DNA of 64,000 bases, from contig NZ_JAFCJX010000024.1 of assembly GCF_018130695.1 (NCBI RefSeq), positions 62,001 to 126,000 of the forward strand, read 5' to 3'. Positions within the stretch are counted from its first letter, which is position 1, and every line of letters begins with the position of its first letter. A model generated the notes under the pieces. The model searched no databases, had not been told where the DNA came from, and saw only the letters and a program-made list of their open reading frames with translations. Origin of the DNA: Bradyrhizobium jicamae (GTDB lineage Bacteria > Pseudomonadota > Alphaproteobacteria > Rhizobiales > Xanthobacteraceae). The position numbers and the translations under genes were made by a program. Positions 49,886-58,835 of the stretch are shown in pieces.

Positions 49886-50929
49886 CTAGCACGCCCGCAG
49901 CGCGCCGTCCTCGCGCATCATCTCGACCAGCATGCCTTCGCGCAGGCCCCGGTCAGCCACCCGCAGCCGCGGCATCGGGAAGGCGTTGCGGATCGCGTCG
50001 AGAATGGCACAGCCGGCGAGCACCAGATCGGCGCGCTCGACACTGATGCAATTGTTGTTGGCGCGCTCGGCATAGCTCATGCCGAGCAGCTTCTGGATCA
50101 CGAACGTCACATCCGCGTCGTTCATCCAGATGCCGTCGATGCGGCGGCGGTCGTAGCGCGGTAAATTCATGAACACACCGGCGAGCGTCGTCACCGTGCC
50201 TGAGGTGCCCAGCATGTGCATGTCGCGCAAATCCCGGCCGTGCTCGGCCGCGAACGGCGCGACATATTGCGCGACCTCGGCGATCATCCGCGCATACAAC
50301 TCGTTGGTCACGTTCTTGCCGCCAAAGTGCTCGGCCAGCGTGACGACCCCGAGCGGGATCGACATCCACGCCTTGATCCGCGGCACAGCGTTCGGCTCGG
50401 CCGGATCGCGCTCGATCCGCACCAGCTCGGTCGAGCCGCCGCCGATATCGAACAGGATGGCGCCCCGCCCTTTTGCGTCGAGCAGCGGCGAGCAGCCGAT
50501 GACGGCCAGCGTCGCCTCGGTCTCGCGATCGATCACCTCGAGCTTGATGCCGGTCTCGGCTGCAACGCGCGCGCGAAAATTCTCGGCGTTCGCAGCAGCG
50601 CGGCAGGCTTCGGTGGCGATGAGCCGGAGCCGGCGCGCCTTGCGGTAGCGGATCTTGTCGCTGCAGATGCTGAGGGCTGCGATCGCGCGCTCGATCGCGG
50701 CCTCGCTGATGGAACCGGTCGCCGCGATGCCCTCGCCGAGCCGGATGATGCGCGAGAACGAGTCGACCACGCGGAACCCGTCGCCTGATGGACAGGCGAT
50801 CAGGAGCCGGCAGTTGTTGGTGCCAAGGTCGAGCGCGGCGTAGACGCCGCTCTCGGCGCCCGCCGCAACCATCCCTGACGGGGCTTCGGCGGCCACCGGG
50901 CCATCGCAAAGCCGCACATCGTCGTTCAT
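49886..50929 (-). CDS. Exopolyphosphatase/guanosine pentaphosphate phosphatase, Ppx/GppA family
   Basis: The 347-residue product belongs to the ASKHA-fold Ppx/GppA phosphatases: the phosphate-1 loop VYAALDLGTNNCRLLIACP, LRLIATEACRAAANAENF, IDRETEATLAVIG with the catalytic Glu, and the phosphate-2 loop ILFDIGGGSTELVRI. It may act on polyphosphate or pppGpp. ATG 50929 is preferred to an upstream TTG. It is shorter than E. coli Ppx (about 510 residues), lacking the C-terminal HD-like domain, as is usual in Alphaproteobacteria. It probably forms an operon with rlmE. Confidence 0.92.
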   Translation of the reverse strand: MNDDVRLCDGPVAAEAPSGMVAAGAESGVYAALDLGTNNCRLLIACPSGDGFRVVDSFSRIIRLGEGIAATGSISEAAIERAIAALSICSDKIRYRKARRLRLIATEACRAAANAENFRARVAAETGIKLEVIDRETEATLAVIGCSPLLDAKGRGAILFDIGGGSTELVRIERDPAEPNAVPRIKAWMSIPLGVVTLAEHFGGKNVTNELYARMIAEVAQYVAPFAAEHGRDLRDMHMLGTSGTVTTLAGVFMNLPRYDRRRIDGIWMNDADVTFVIQKLLGMSYAERANNNCISVERADLVLAGCAILDAIRNAFPMPRLRVADRGLREGMLVEMMREDGALRAC

Positions 50930-51131
50930 CAAACCTGTCTTTCCGCAGACCCCGTTCAAGGCCCGCCGAAGAAATTACCGTTCACGGAAACTTTAGCAGC
51001 GCCAAAGCCCTACGCAACATCCGTTCACAATGGCTCCATGCCCAATCGGACGTTGTCGTTAAGGGGTGCGTGGGTTATCTCGTATCCAACCCCCAAACCA
51101 CCGTAAATCCGGGCTTTTCAGGTCATTTCCG

Positions 51132-53501
51132 ATGCAAGATCATACGTCCCCCGCCTCCTTGGAAAACGCTATTGCGCTGCAAAAATACGGTGTCGGCCAG
51201 CCTGTGCGCCGCAAGGAGGACGACACGCTGGTCCGCGGCAAGGGCAAATACACCGACGATTTCTCGCTGCCCGGGCAGGCCTATTGCTGGATGGTTCGCT
51301 CCTCCCATGCCCATGGGCTCATCAAGGGCATCGACACCACGGCCGCCAAGGCGATGCCGGGCGTGCTCGGGGTATGGACCGGCGCCGACCTGGAAGCGGC
51401 CGGCTACAACCCCTTCACCTGCGGGCTGCCGCTGAAGAACCGTGACGGCTCGCCGCTGCTGCAGACCAACCGCAAGGCGCTCGCGACCGACAAGGTCCGC
51501 TTCGTCGGCGACCCCATCGCCTTTGTCGTCGCCGAGACCGCGGCGCAGGCGCGCGATGCCGCCGAGGCCGTCGAGCTCGACATCGAGCCGCTGCCGGCGG
51601 TGACGGATGCCGCCGAGGCCGCAAAGCCCGGCGCGCCGCTTCTCTATGATCACATTCCGGGCAACGTTGCCCTCGACTACCACTATGGCGACACCGACAG
51701 GATCAACGCCGCATTCGCCAGCGCCGCGCATGTGACAAAACTCGACATCGTCAACACCCGCGTCGCCGTGGTCTCGATGGAGCCGCGCGTCGCGCTCGCC
51801 GCCTACGACAAGAAGACCGAGCGCATCACGCTGCAGGTCCCGACCCAGGGTGTCTCCGGCAACAAGGCGACCTTCGCAAAGATCCTCAACGTTCCCGCGG
51901 AGAAGGTCCGCATCCTCACCGCCAATGTCGGCGGCTCCTTCGGCATGAAGAACCTGAACTATCCCGAATACACCTGCATCGCCCATGCGGCGAAGGTGCT
52001 CGGCCGCCCGGTGAAATGGCTCGACGAGCGCTCGACCAGCTTCCTCTCCGACAGCCACGGCCGCGCGCAGACAATCCATGCCGAGCTCGCGCTCGATGCG
52101 GACGGCAAATTCCTCGCCGTGCGGCTCTCCGGCTACGGCAATCTCGGCGCCTACATCACCGGCGTCGCGCCCGGGCCGCTGTCGCTCAATACCGGCAAGA
52201 ACCTCGCCAGTGTCTATCGCACGCCGCTGCTCGGGGTCGACATCAAGACCGTGCTGACCAACACCACGCTGATGGGCGCCTATCGCGGCGCCGGCCGGCC
52301 CGAGGCGAACTATTACATGGAGCGGCTGATCGACGCCGCCGCCGACGAGATGGGCATCAACCGCCTCACGTTACGCAAGCGCAACTTCATCAAGCCGCAG
52401 CAATTGCCCTTCCCGGCGGCATCCGGCGTCACCTATGACAGCGGCGATTTCGGCGGCGTGTTCCAGAAGGCGCTCGAGATCTCCGACTACGAGAACTTTG
52501 CCAGGCGCAAGAAGGAGAGCAAGAAGAGCGGCAAACTGCGCGGCATCGCCGTCGGCTCCTATCTCGAGGTCACCGCGCCGCCGAGCGGCGAGCTCGGCAA
52601 GATCTCCTTCGAGCCGGATGGCTCCGTGAAGCTCACCACCGGCACGCTCGATTACGGCCAGGGCCACGCCACGCCGTTCGCGCAGGTGCTGTCGGATCAG
52701 CTCGGCGTGCCCTTCGAGAAGATCACGCTCGAACAGGGCGACAGCGATCTCGTCCGCTTCGGCAACGGCACCGGCGGCTCGCGCTCGATCACTGCGACCG
52801 GTCAGGCAATCGTCGAAGCCTCCGCGCTGGTCGTCGAGAAGGGCAAGAAGGCCGCGGCTGCCGTGCTGGAAGCCTCCGAAGCCGACATCGAGTTCGGCCA
52901 GGGGCGCTTCACCATCGCCGGCACCGACCGCTCGATCGGCATCATGGAGCTGGCGCAGCGCATGCGCGACGGCAAGCTGCCGGACGGCGCGCCGGCTTCC
53001 CTCGACGTCGACCACGCCACCAAGGAAACGCCCTCGACCTTCCCGAACGGCTGTCATGTCGCCGAGGTGGAGATCGATCCCGAGACCGGCGTGACGCAGA
53101 TCGTGCGCTACGCCGCAGTCAACGACTTCGGCACCGTGGTCAATCCGATGATCGTCGCCGGGCAATTGCACGGCGGCGTCGCCCAGGGCATTGGACAAGC
53201 GCTGATGGAGGAAGTGAACTACGACACGTCAGGCCAACCGATCACCGGCTCCTTCATGGACTACGCGCTGCCGCGCGCCGGGGACATCCCGTCGATGTCC
53301 GTCGGCGATCATCCCTCGCCGGCGAAATCCAATCCGCTGGGCACCAAGGGCTGCGGCGAAGCCGGCTGCGCCGGTAGCCTCGTCTGCATCGTCAACGCGG
53401 TGGTGGATGCGCTGTCGGAATACGGCATCAAGCACATCAACATGCCGCTGACGCCGGAGCGCGTGTGGCGTGCGATCCAGGACGCGAAGGCGGCGGCGTA
53501 A
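51132..53501 (+). CDS. CoxL-like molybdenum hydroxylase large subunit, orphan
   Basis: The 789-residue product is a xanthine dehydrogenase/CO dehydrogenase large subunit: GVGQPVRRKEDDTLVRGKGKYTDDF, GGSFGMKN, the active-site loop AYRGAGRPEANYYMERLID (the A-Y-R-G-A-G-R form marks form II enzymes rather than true CO dehydrogenase, which has A-Y-R-C-S-F-R), GTLDYGQGHATPFAQVLSDQLG, and KGCGEAGCAGS with the catalytic Glu. It would bind molybdopterin cytosine dinucleotide. The FeS small subunit and FAD medium subunit genes are not adjacent. A perfect hairpin follows the gene. Substrate unknown. Confidence 0.93.
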   Translation: MQDHTSPASLENAIALQKYGVGQPVRRKEDDTLVRGKGKYTDDFSLPGQAYCWMVRSSHAHGLIKGIDTTAAKAMPGVLGVWTGADLEAAGYNPFTCGLPLKNRDGSPLLQTNRKALATDKVRFVGDPIAFVVAETAAQARDAAEAVELDIEPLPAVTDAAEAAKPGAPLLYDHIPGNVALDYHYGDTDRINAAFASAAHVTKLDIVNTRVAVVSMEPRVALAAYDKKTERITLQVPTQGVSGNKATFAKILNVPAEKVRILTANVGGSFGMKNLNYPEYTCIAHAAKVLGRPVKWLDERSTSFLSDSHGRAQTIHAELALDADGKFLAVRLSGYGNLGAYITGVAPGPLSLNTGKNLASVYRTPLLGVDIKTVLTNTTLMGAYRGAGRPEANYYMERLIDAAADEMGINRLTLRKRNFIKPQQLPFPAASGVTYDSGDFGGVFQKALEISDYENFARRKKESKKSGKLRGIAVGSYLEVTAPPSGELGKISFEPDGSVKLTTGTLDYGQGHATPFAQVLSDQLGVPFEKITLEQGDSDLVRFGNGTGGSRSITATGQAIVEASALVVEKGKKAAAAVLEASEADIEFGQGRFTIAGTDRSIGIMELAQRMRDGKLPDGAPASLDVDHATKETPSTFPNGCHVAEVEIDPETGVTQIVRYAAVNDFGTVVNPMIVAGQLHGGVAQGIGQALMEEVNYDTSGQPITGSFMDYALPRAGDIPSMSVGDHPSPAKSNPLGTKGCGEAGCAGSLVCIVNAVVDALSEYGIKHINMPLTPERVWRAIQDAKAAA

Positions 53502-53508
53502 ATCTCTT

Positions 53509-53642
53509 CCCCTCTCCCCGTTCTTACGGGGAGAGGGTTAGGGTGAGGGGCATCTCTCCGCGACTACAGTCTGTCGAGGGACCTGTACCCCCTCACCCGC
53601 CGCGCAAATGCGCGGCGACCTCTCCCCGCAAGCGGGGCGAGG
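53509..53642. repeat. Palindromic repeat, CCTCTCCCCG/CGGGGAGAGG type
   Basis: A perfect 10-bp stem (53511-53536, 6-nt loop) is followed by GGGTGAGGGG, whose inverse CCCCTCACCC lies near 53590, and a second hairpin built on CTCCCCGC/GCGGGGCGAG. It fills the space between the convergent coxL-like and isomerase genes. The same family occurs at 61119. Confidence 0.75.
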
Positions 53643-53648
53643 TGAAGA

Positions 53649-54257
53649 TCAAGCCAACTTCTTCAACGCGCGTTCCAGCAGCTCCAGCCGGTCCTGGCCC
53701 CAGAAAATCTCGCCCGACGGCAGCACGTAACTCGGCGCACCGAACACGCCGGCTTTCAGCGCTTCCTGCGTATACTGCTCATAGAGTTGATCGAGCTCGG
53801 CATCCGACGGTCCGCCGGCGCGCAATGCCGTTGCATCGAGGCCAGCGCGCTCCGCAGCGGCCGACATGACCGCGGCGTCGGCGAGCGACTCCTCGCGCTC
53901 CCAGATCGCGCGGCCGAACTCCAGCGACAGGCGGTGCGCGTCCTTGCCCTGCAGCCTGGCGGCAATGACGAGGCGCACCGCGGCGAGATCATCGCTCGGA
54001 AAATATTTCGGCTCGACATTGAGCGGAATGCCCCTCACCTCACGCCAGCGCCGGAGCTCCATCAGCCGGTAGGCCTGCCGCTGCGGCGAACGCTTCGGCA
54101 GCGGCAGGCCGCCGGTCTGCTCGAAGATCGGGCCGAACTTGCTCGGCTTGACGTTGACGGTCGCGCCATGGCGCCGCGCGATCTCGGCAAACGGCGCGCT
54201 GCCCATGTAGGTCCAGGGCGAGTTGAGCGACAGATAATAGTCGATGGTGATGGACAT
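53649..54257 (-). CDS. 2-hydroxychromene-2-carboxylate isomerase family protein (DsbA fold)
   Basis: The 202-residue product has the thioredoxin-like kappa-GST/HCCA isomerase fold: IDYYLSLNSPWTYMGSAPFAEIARRHG with the Ser in place of a redox Cys, LPLPKRSPQRQAYRLMELRRWREVRGIPLNVEPKYFP, and the C-terminal AGVFGAPSYVLPSGEIFWGQDRLELLERAL. Members isomerise aromatic ring-cleavage products using glutathione. The start codon directly follows the stop of the hotdog gene (TAGATG), which implies coupling. No naphthalene-type genes are nearby, so the real substrate may differ. Confidence 0.88.
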   Translation of the reverse strand: MSITIDYYLSLNSPWTYMGSAPFAEIARRHGATVNVKPSKFGPIFEQTGGLPLPKRSPQRQAYRLMELRRWREVRGIPLNVEPKYFPSDDLAAVRLVIAARLQGKDAHRLSLEFGRAIWEREESLADAAVMSAAAERAGLDATALRAGGPSDAELDQLYEQYTQEALKAGVFGAPSYVLPSGEIFWGQDRLELLERALKKLA

Positions 54258-55052
54258 CTAGGCGGCCTCCTGCTCGCGCGGCTGAGTGATCGCGATGTGC
54301 CAGCAATGCGCCAGCGGCGTCGTACCGTTGGCGACGACAAGCGCATCGAGCTCGACGAAGCGATGGCCCTTCTTGTCGTAATTGCCGGTGACCTTCGCAC
54401 GTGCCGTCAGTTCATCGCCGACCTTCGCCGCCGACAACAGCTGCATCCGGCTGCCGACGTGAATCCAGGGCCCGAGGATGGCGTTGTCGGTCAGCGCCCG
54501 GTTCATCATCCGCTGCAACAGGCCGGGATGGCCGAGACCGTCGCGGGCAAAGATCGGATCGGTCTCCCTGATGTCGGCGAGATATTCCTTCGCAGCTTCG
54601 CCCGACCAGTCGCGCGGGATGGTGCCGAGCCATTTGCCGACCTCGTAGGACGACGGGCTCACAGGCTTGCGCTCGGCGACCGCCGCGACCTGCTCGAACT
54701 CATCGATCGCGACCACCGGCCTTGATGCCGGCAGCGACGCAGCTCCGGTAGCGCAGAGCTCGCCGCGGCTGTGCACCTCGATTGCGAGCGCGCCACCGCT
54801 CTCCCTGGCCGTCAACTCGGCGGTCTCGCCGTCATAGACCGGCTTCATGAAGCGCGCCTCGATCAGACCACGTTCGAGGAAATCGCGGCCCCATGTCTCG
54901 ACCGGCAGATGCATCATGTAGGCCATCACGTCGACGCCGGGCACCAGCCCGCCGGAAAAGCCAAACCGCCGCGCCACGGTGTCGTCGTGGATCTTGTTCT
55001 CGGACTGTTTTGAGGTGTTGTGCGCCGAGACGCGATACGTCAGTTGCCCCAC
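54258..55052 (-). CDS. Hotdog-fold (MaoC-like) protein
   Basis: Translation probably starts at GTG 55052, behind AAGGGGAAAC, giving 264 residues. The sequence GFSGGLVPGVDVMAYMMHLPVETWG with RFMKPVYDGETAELTARESG resembles MaoC-type hotdog dehydratases, and a second half (ILGPWIHVGSRMQLLSAAKVGDELTARAKVTGNYDKKGHRFVELDALVV) looks like a second hotdog unit, so this may be a double-hotdog protein binding an acyl-CoA or similar ligand. The catalytic D-x-x-x-x-H of hydratases is not clear. It is coupled to the isomerase gene by abutting stop and start. Confidence 0.7.
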   Translation of the reverse strand: MGQLTYRVSAHNTSKQSENKIHDDTVARRFGFSGGLVPGVDVMAYMMHLPVETWGRDFLERGLIEARFMKPVYDGETAELTARESGGALAIEVHSRGELCATGAASLPASRPVVAIDEFEQVAAVAERKPVSPSSYEVGKWLGTIPRDWSGEAAKEYLADIRETDPIFARDGLGHPGLLQRMMNRALTDNAILGPWIHVGSRMQLLSAAKVGDELTARAKVTGNYDKKGHRFVELDALVVANGTTPLAHCWHIAITQPREQEAA

Positions 55053-55185
55053 GGGTTTCCCCTTATTTCGGTTGTTTTTCTGCGGATAATGGTAATCGAA
55101 CCGGCATACGTGGCAAGCCTCTCGTTTTGCTCGCAATTTTCCGCACGATGGAGTACACGCGGCCATCCGCCGAACCCCTGAATCG

Positions 55186-55695
55186 ATGACTGAACCCCCT
55201 AGCTCTCCCCGCATCTATGTCGATGCCGACGCCTGCCCGGTGAAAGACGAGATTTATCGCGTCGCGATCCGCCATGACCTGCCGGTCAGCGTGGTCGCGG
55301 GCAGCTTTATCCGCGTGCCGCAGGACCCGCTGATCGAGCGCATTGCCGCCGGTTCCGGCATGGACGCCGCCGACGACTGGATCGCCGAGCGCGCGCATGC
55401 CGGCGATATCGTCATCACCGCGGATATTCCGCTGGCGAGCCGCTGCGTCAAGGCCGGCGCCGAGGTGATCGCGCCGAACGGCAAGCCGTTCACGGAAGCC
55501 TCGATCGGCATGACGCTGGCGATGCGCAACCTGATGACCGACCTGCGCTCGTCAGGCGAAATCACCGGCGGGCCGAAATCCTATTCGCCGCGCGACCGCT
55601 CGACCTTCCTGTCGACGCTCGACCAGACCATCCGCCGCATTCAGCGCCGCCGCGCCGAGACGGCCGCTACGAGTCAAGGCTGGAGCGAGAGCTGA
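55186..55695 (+). CDS. YaiI/YqxD family (DUF188) protein
   Basis: The 169-residue product matches the conserved YaiI/YqxD family: IYVDADACPVKDEIYRVA at the N-terminus, VRVP-like FIRVPQDPLIERIAAGSGMDAADDWIAERAHAGDIVITADIPLASRCVKAG and the final PKSYSPRDRSTFLSTLD. The fold is PIN/NYN-like, suggesting nuclease ancestry, but function is unknown. The Uup-type ABC-F gene starts 3 bp after its stop. Confidence 0.9.
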   Translation: MTEPPSSPRIYVDADACPVKDEIYRVAIRHDLPVSVVAGSFIRVPQDPLIERIAAGSGMDAADDWIAERAHAGDIVITADIPLASRCVKAGAEVIAPNGKPFTEASIGMTLAMRNLMTDLRSSGEITGGPKSYSPRDRSTFLSTLDQTIRRIQRRRAETAATSQGWSES

Positions 55696-55698
55696 CCC

Positions 55699-57513
55699 AT
55701 GCCGCCACCTCTCATTCAGCTCAAGGACATCAACCTCACCTTCGGCGGCACACCGCTATTGACCGGCGTCGAATTATCGGTGTCCGCGGGCGAGCGCGTC
55801 TGCCTGATCGGCCGCAACGGCTCCGGCAAATCGACGCTGCTGCGGATCGCGGCCGGGCTCGTCGAGCCGGATTCAGGCAGCCGCTTCGTGCAGCCCGGCG
55901 CCACCATCCGCTATCTGCCGCAGGAACCTGATTTCGGCGAACACAAGACGCTACTTGCCTATGTCGAGGCCGGCCTCGGTCCCGGCGACGATCACTATCA
56001 GGCGCGCTATCTCGTCGAGCAGCTGGGCCTGACCGGCGAGGAAGACCCGGCCCATGTCTCAGGCGGCGAAGCGCGCCGCGCGGCGCTGGCACGGGTGCTG
56101 GCGCCCTCGCCCGACATCCTGTTGCTGGACGAGCCGACCAACCATCTCGATCTGCCGACCATCGAATGGCTGGAAAGCGAGTTGGAGAGCCGGCGCTGCG
56201 CGCTGGTCTTGATCAGCCACGATCGCCGCTTCCTCACCAATCTGTCGCGCGCGACCGCCTGGCTCGATCGCGGCCAGATCCGGCAGATCGACCGCGGCTT
56301 CGGCGCCTTCGAGGCCTGGCGCGATGAGGTGCTGGCAGAGGAAGAGCGCGAGCAGCACAAGCTCGACCGCAAGATCGTCAACGAGGAGCACTGGCTGCGT
56401 TACGGCGTCTCCGGCCGCCGCAAGCGCAACGTCAAGCGACTCGGCAATCTCCATGCGCTGCGCGACCAGCGCCGCAATTATCGCGGCGCCACGGGGAATG
56501 CCAACCTTGCCGCCTCGGAGGCAGAGAAATCCGGTCGCCTGGTGATCGAGGCGAAGAACATCTCGAAAGCCTATGGCGAGCACATCATCGTCGACGGCTT
56601 CTCGACCCGGATCCAGCGCGGCGATCGCATCGGCATTGTCGGCCCGAACGGTGCCGGCAAGACCACGCTGGTGCATCTGTTGATCGGCAACGATCCACCC
56701 GATAGCGGCTCGGTGCGGCTTGGCGCCAATATCGAGATGGCGACGCTGGACCAGCATCGCGAAAGCCTCGACCCCAAGCTGACCCTGGCGGAAGCGCTGA
56801 CCGGCGGGCGCGGCGACCACGTGATGGTCGGCGACAAACCGAAGCACGTGATCGGCTACATGAAGGATTTTCTGTTCGCGCAGGAGCAGCGCGGCACGCC
56901 ACTCGAAGCCCTCTCCGGCGGCGAGCGCGGCCGGCTGATGCTGGCGCGCGCACTGGCCAAGCCGTCGAACCTACTGGTGCTGGACGAGCCGACCAACGAC
57001 CTCGATCTCGAAACCCTTGACGTGCTCGAGGAGATGCTCGGCGATTACGACGGCACCGTGATCCTGATCAGCCACGACCGCGACTTCCTCGACCGCGTCG
57101 TTACCTCGGCAATCGTGCCCGAAGGCCAGGGCCGCTGGATCGAATATGCCGGCGGCTATTCGGACATGCTGGCCCAACGCGGTGCCGATGTGCGGCGTGA
57201 GGCCGTCAAGGCGCAGGCCGTGGTCGAGGAGAAGAAGGAAGCGAAGGCCGCTGCGCCCGAGGCGACGCCAAAGCGCCGGCTGAACTTCAACGAGAAGCAC
57301 GCGCTGGAGACCCTGCCGAAGACCATCGAGAAGCTGCAGGCCGAGATCGCAAAGCAGCAGAAGCTGCTTGACGATCCCGACCTCTACGCCAAGGATCGCA
57401 AGAAATTCGATGCTGCGTCCGCGGCGATCGGCAAGGCGCAAGAGGAATTGTCTGCCGCCGAGGATCGCTGGCTCGAGCTCGAAGTGTTGCGCGAAGAGAT
57501 CGAACAGGCATAG
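55699..57513 (+). CDS. ABC-F family ATPase, Uup-like
   Basis: The 604-residue product has two ABC domains on one chain and no membrane part. The first has Walker A GRNGSGKST, signature VSGGEARRAAL and DEPTNHLDLP; the second has GPNGAGKTT, LSGGERGRLML and DEPTNDLDLE. The linker between them is rich in charged residues, and the C-terminal 80 residues form a coiled coil (LNFNEKHALETLPKTIEKLQAEIAKQQKLL), the Uup hallmark. Such proteins act on ribosomes or on DNA intermediates, not in transport. Confidence 0.93.
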   Translation: MPPPLIQLKDINLTFGGTPLLTGVELSVSAGERVCLIGRNGSGKSTLLRIAAGLVEPDSGSRFVQPGATIRYLPQEPDFGEHKTLLAYVEAGLGPGDDHYQARYLVEQLGLTGEEDPAHVSGGEARRAALARVLAPSPDILLLDEPTNHLDLPTIEWLESELESRRCALVLISHDRRFLTNLSRATAWLDRGQIRQIDRGFGAFEAWRDEVLAEEEREQHKLDRKIVNEEHWLRYGVSGRRKRNVKRLGNLHALRDQRRNYRGATGNANLAASEAEKSGRLVIEAKNISKAYGEHIIVDGFSTRIQRGDRIGIVGPNGAGKTTLVHLLIGNDPPDSGSVRLGANIEMATLDQHRESLDPKLTLAEALTGGRGDHVMVGDKPKHVIGYMKDFLFAQEQRGTPLEALSGGERGRLMLARALAKPSNLLVLDEPTNDLDLETLDVLEEMLGDYDGTVILISHDRDFLDRVVTSAIVPEGQGRWIEYAGGYSDMLAQRGADVRREAVKAQAVVEEKKEAKAAAPEATPKRRLNFNEKHALETLPKTIEKLQAEIAKQQKLLDDPDLYAKDRKKFDAASAAIGKAQEELSAAEDRWLELEVLREEIEQA

Positions 57514-57523
57514 CTATTTCCAC

Positions 57524-57636
57524 CGTCATTGCGAGGAGCGAAGCGACGAAGCAATCCATCCATCCGTTGTGCCGAACAACGGATTGCTTCCGCCTTCGCC
57601 AAGGCTTCGGCGGACAAGTCGCTGCGCTCGCAATGA
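57524..57636. repeat. Interspersed repeat, CGTCATTGCGAGGAGCGAAGCGA type
   Basis: Left part CGTCATTGCGAGGAGCGAAG and right part TCGCTGCGCTCGCAATGA are imperfect inverses, with AACGGATTGCTTC and GAAGCAATCCATC pairing inside. This is a very common Bradyrhizobium palindrome. It separates the ABC-F gene from the next PLP enzyme gene. Confidence 0.7.
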
Positions 57637-57663
57637 AGGAAGCACTGAACTGGAGTTGACCCG

Positions 57664-58743
57664 ATGACCACACCGCTCGCCGCCAAGATCGCCCGCGAAT
57701 ACGGCACGCCCTGCGCCGTCATCGACATGGACAAGGTCGAGCGCAACATCGCGCGCATCCAGGCGGCCTGCGATGCCGCCGGCGTCGCCAACCGGCCGCA
57801 TATCAAGACCCACAAGAACCCGATGCTGGCGCGGATGCAGATCGCGGCCGGCGCCCGTGGCATCACCTGCCAGAAGCTCGGCGAGGCCGAGATCATGGCG
57901 GATGCCGGCATCGACAACATTCTGATCAGCTACAATCTGCTCGGCGACGAGAAGATGGCGCGGCTGGCTGCGCTGCAAGCCAGGGCAAACGTGACGGTCA
58001 CCGTCGACAATCTGACTGTTGTCGATGGACTGATCAAAGTGCCTCAAATGTCCGGTCGGGACCTTCCTGTGGTGGTTGAATGCGATACAGGCCGAAAGCG
58101 TGCCGGTGTCGAAACTCCCGCTGAAGCGATCGAACTGGCACGCGAACTATCAGCCTGGCCCGGACTAAAGTTTGCTGGCTTTCTTATGTATCCAACCGAA
58201 ACGGGCTGGCCCGAAGCACAACGCTTCTTCGACGAGGCTCTCGCCGGGGTGCGGGCGGTCGGATTGGAGCCAGAGATCGTCTCGACCGGCGGCACGCCGA
58301 ACCTGAGGAACATCGGCAAGCTCAAGGGCGGCACCGAGCATCGCTTCGGCACCTACATCTACAACGACCGCATGCAGGTCGCCGCCGGCGTCGCGACCTG
58401 GGACGACTGCGCGCTCAACATCTACTCCACGGTCGTCAGCCGCGCCGGCCCCGAACGCGGCATTCTCGACGCCGGCTCGAAGACGCTGACCACGGACACC
58501 GGTGGCCTCGACGGCCACGGGCTGATCCTGGAGCATCCCGAAGCCAAGATCGCGAAGTTTGCTGAAGAGCACGGCTTCCTCGACCTCGCCCGCAGCAACA
58601 CGCGGCCGAATGTCGGCGACGTCGTGCGCATCGTGCCGAACCACGTCTGCGTCGTCGTCAACATGATGGACGAGGTCGTGATGGTCCGCGGCGACGAGAT
58701 CATCGGCACGCTGCCGGTCGCGGCGCGGGGGAAGTTGCGGTGA
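57664..58743 (+). CDS. DSD1-family PLP enzyme (D-threonine aldolase/D-serine dehydratase-like)
   Basis: The 359-residue product is a fold-type III PLP enzyme with the Schiff-base Lys in RPHIKTHKNP (Lys48), GITCQKLGEAEIMADAGIDNILISYNLLG, VSTGGTPNLRNIG and the C-terminal zinc site PNHVCVVVNMMDEV (His and Cys). It cleaves or dehydrates 3-hydroxy-D-amino acids. It is the second such enzyme in the window, after 26263. Codons at about 58010-58235 (CTA, ACA, CTT, CGT, GTT, TTT) differ sharply from the GC-ending codons on either side, pointing to a recombined patch. No regulator or transporter is linked. Confidence 0.88.
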   Translation: MTTPLAAKIAREYGTPCAVIDMDKVERNIARIQAACDAAGVANRPHIKTHKNPMLARMQIAAGARGITCQKLGEAEIMADAGIDNILISYNLLGDEKMARLAALQARANVTVTVDNLTVVDGLIKVPQMSGRDLPVVVECDTGRKRAGVETPAEAIELARELSAWPGLKFAGFLMYPTETGWPEAQRFFDEALAGVRAVGLEPEIVSTGGTPNLRNIGKLKGGTEHRFGTYIYNDRMQVAAGVATWDDCALNIYSTVVSRAGPERGILDAGSKTLTTDTGGLDGHGLILEHPEAKIAKFAEEHGFLDLARSNTRPNVGDVVRIVPNHVCVVVNMMDEVVMVRGDEIIGTLPVAARGKLR

Positions 58744-58746
58744 TTT

Positions 58747-58835
58747 CGTAGGGTGGGCAAAGGCGCGCTTGCGCCGTGCCCACCATCCACGACGTGCTCG
58801 TGATGGTGGGCACGCTTCGCTTTGCCCACCCTACG
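58747..58835. repeat. Palindromic repeat, CGTAGGGTGGGCAAAG type
   Basis: CGTAGGGTGGGCAAAGGCGC and the inverse GCTTTGCCCACCCTACG frame a nested GTGCCCACCATC/GATGGTGGGCAC pair. Its right end supplies the TAG stop of the flavoprotein gene, so the repeat has been taken into the coding end. Confidence 0.8.

Noticed and set aside
51132..53501. True carbon monoxide dehydrogenase
   Set aside because: The active-site loop reads A-Y-R-G-A-G-R rather than A-Y-R-C-S-F-R, so the Cu-binding Cys of form I CO dehydrogenase is missing.
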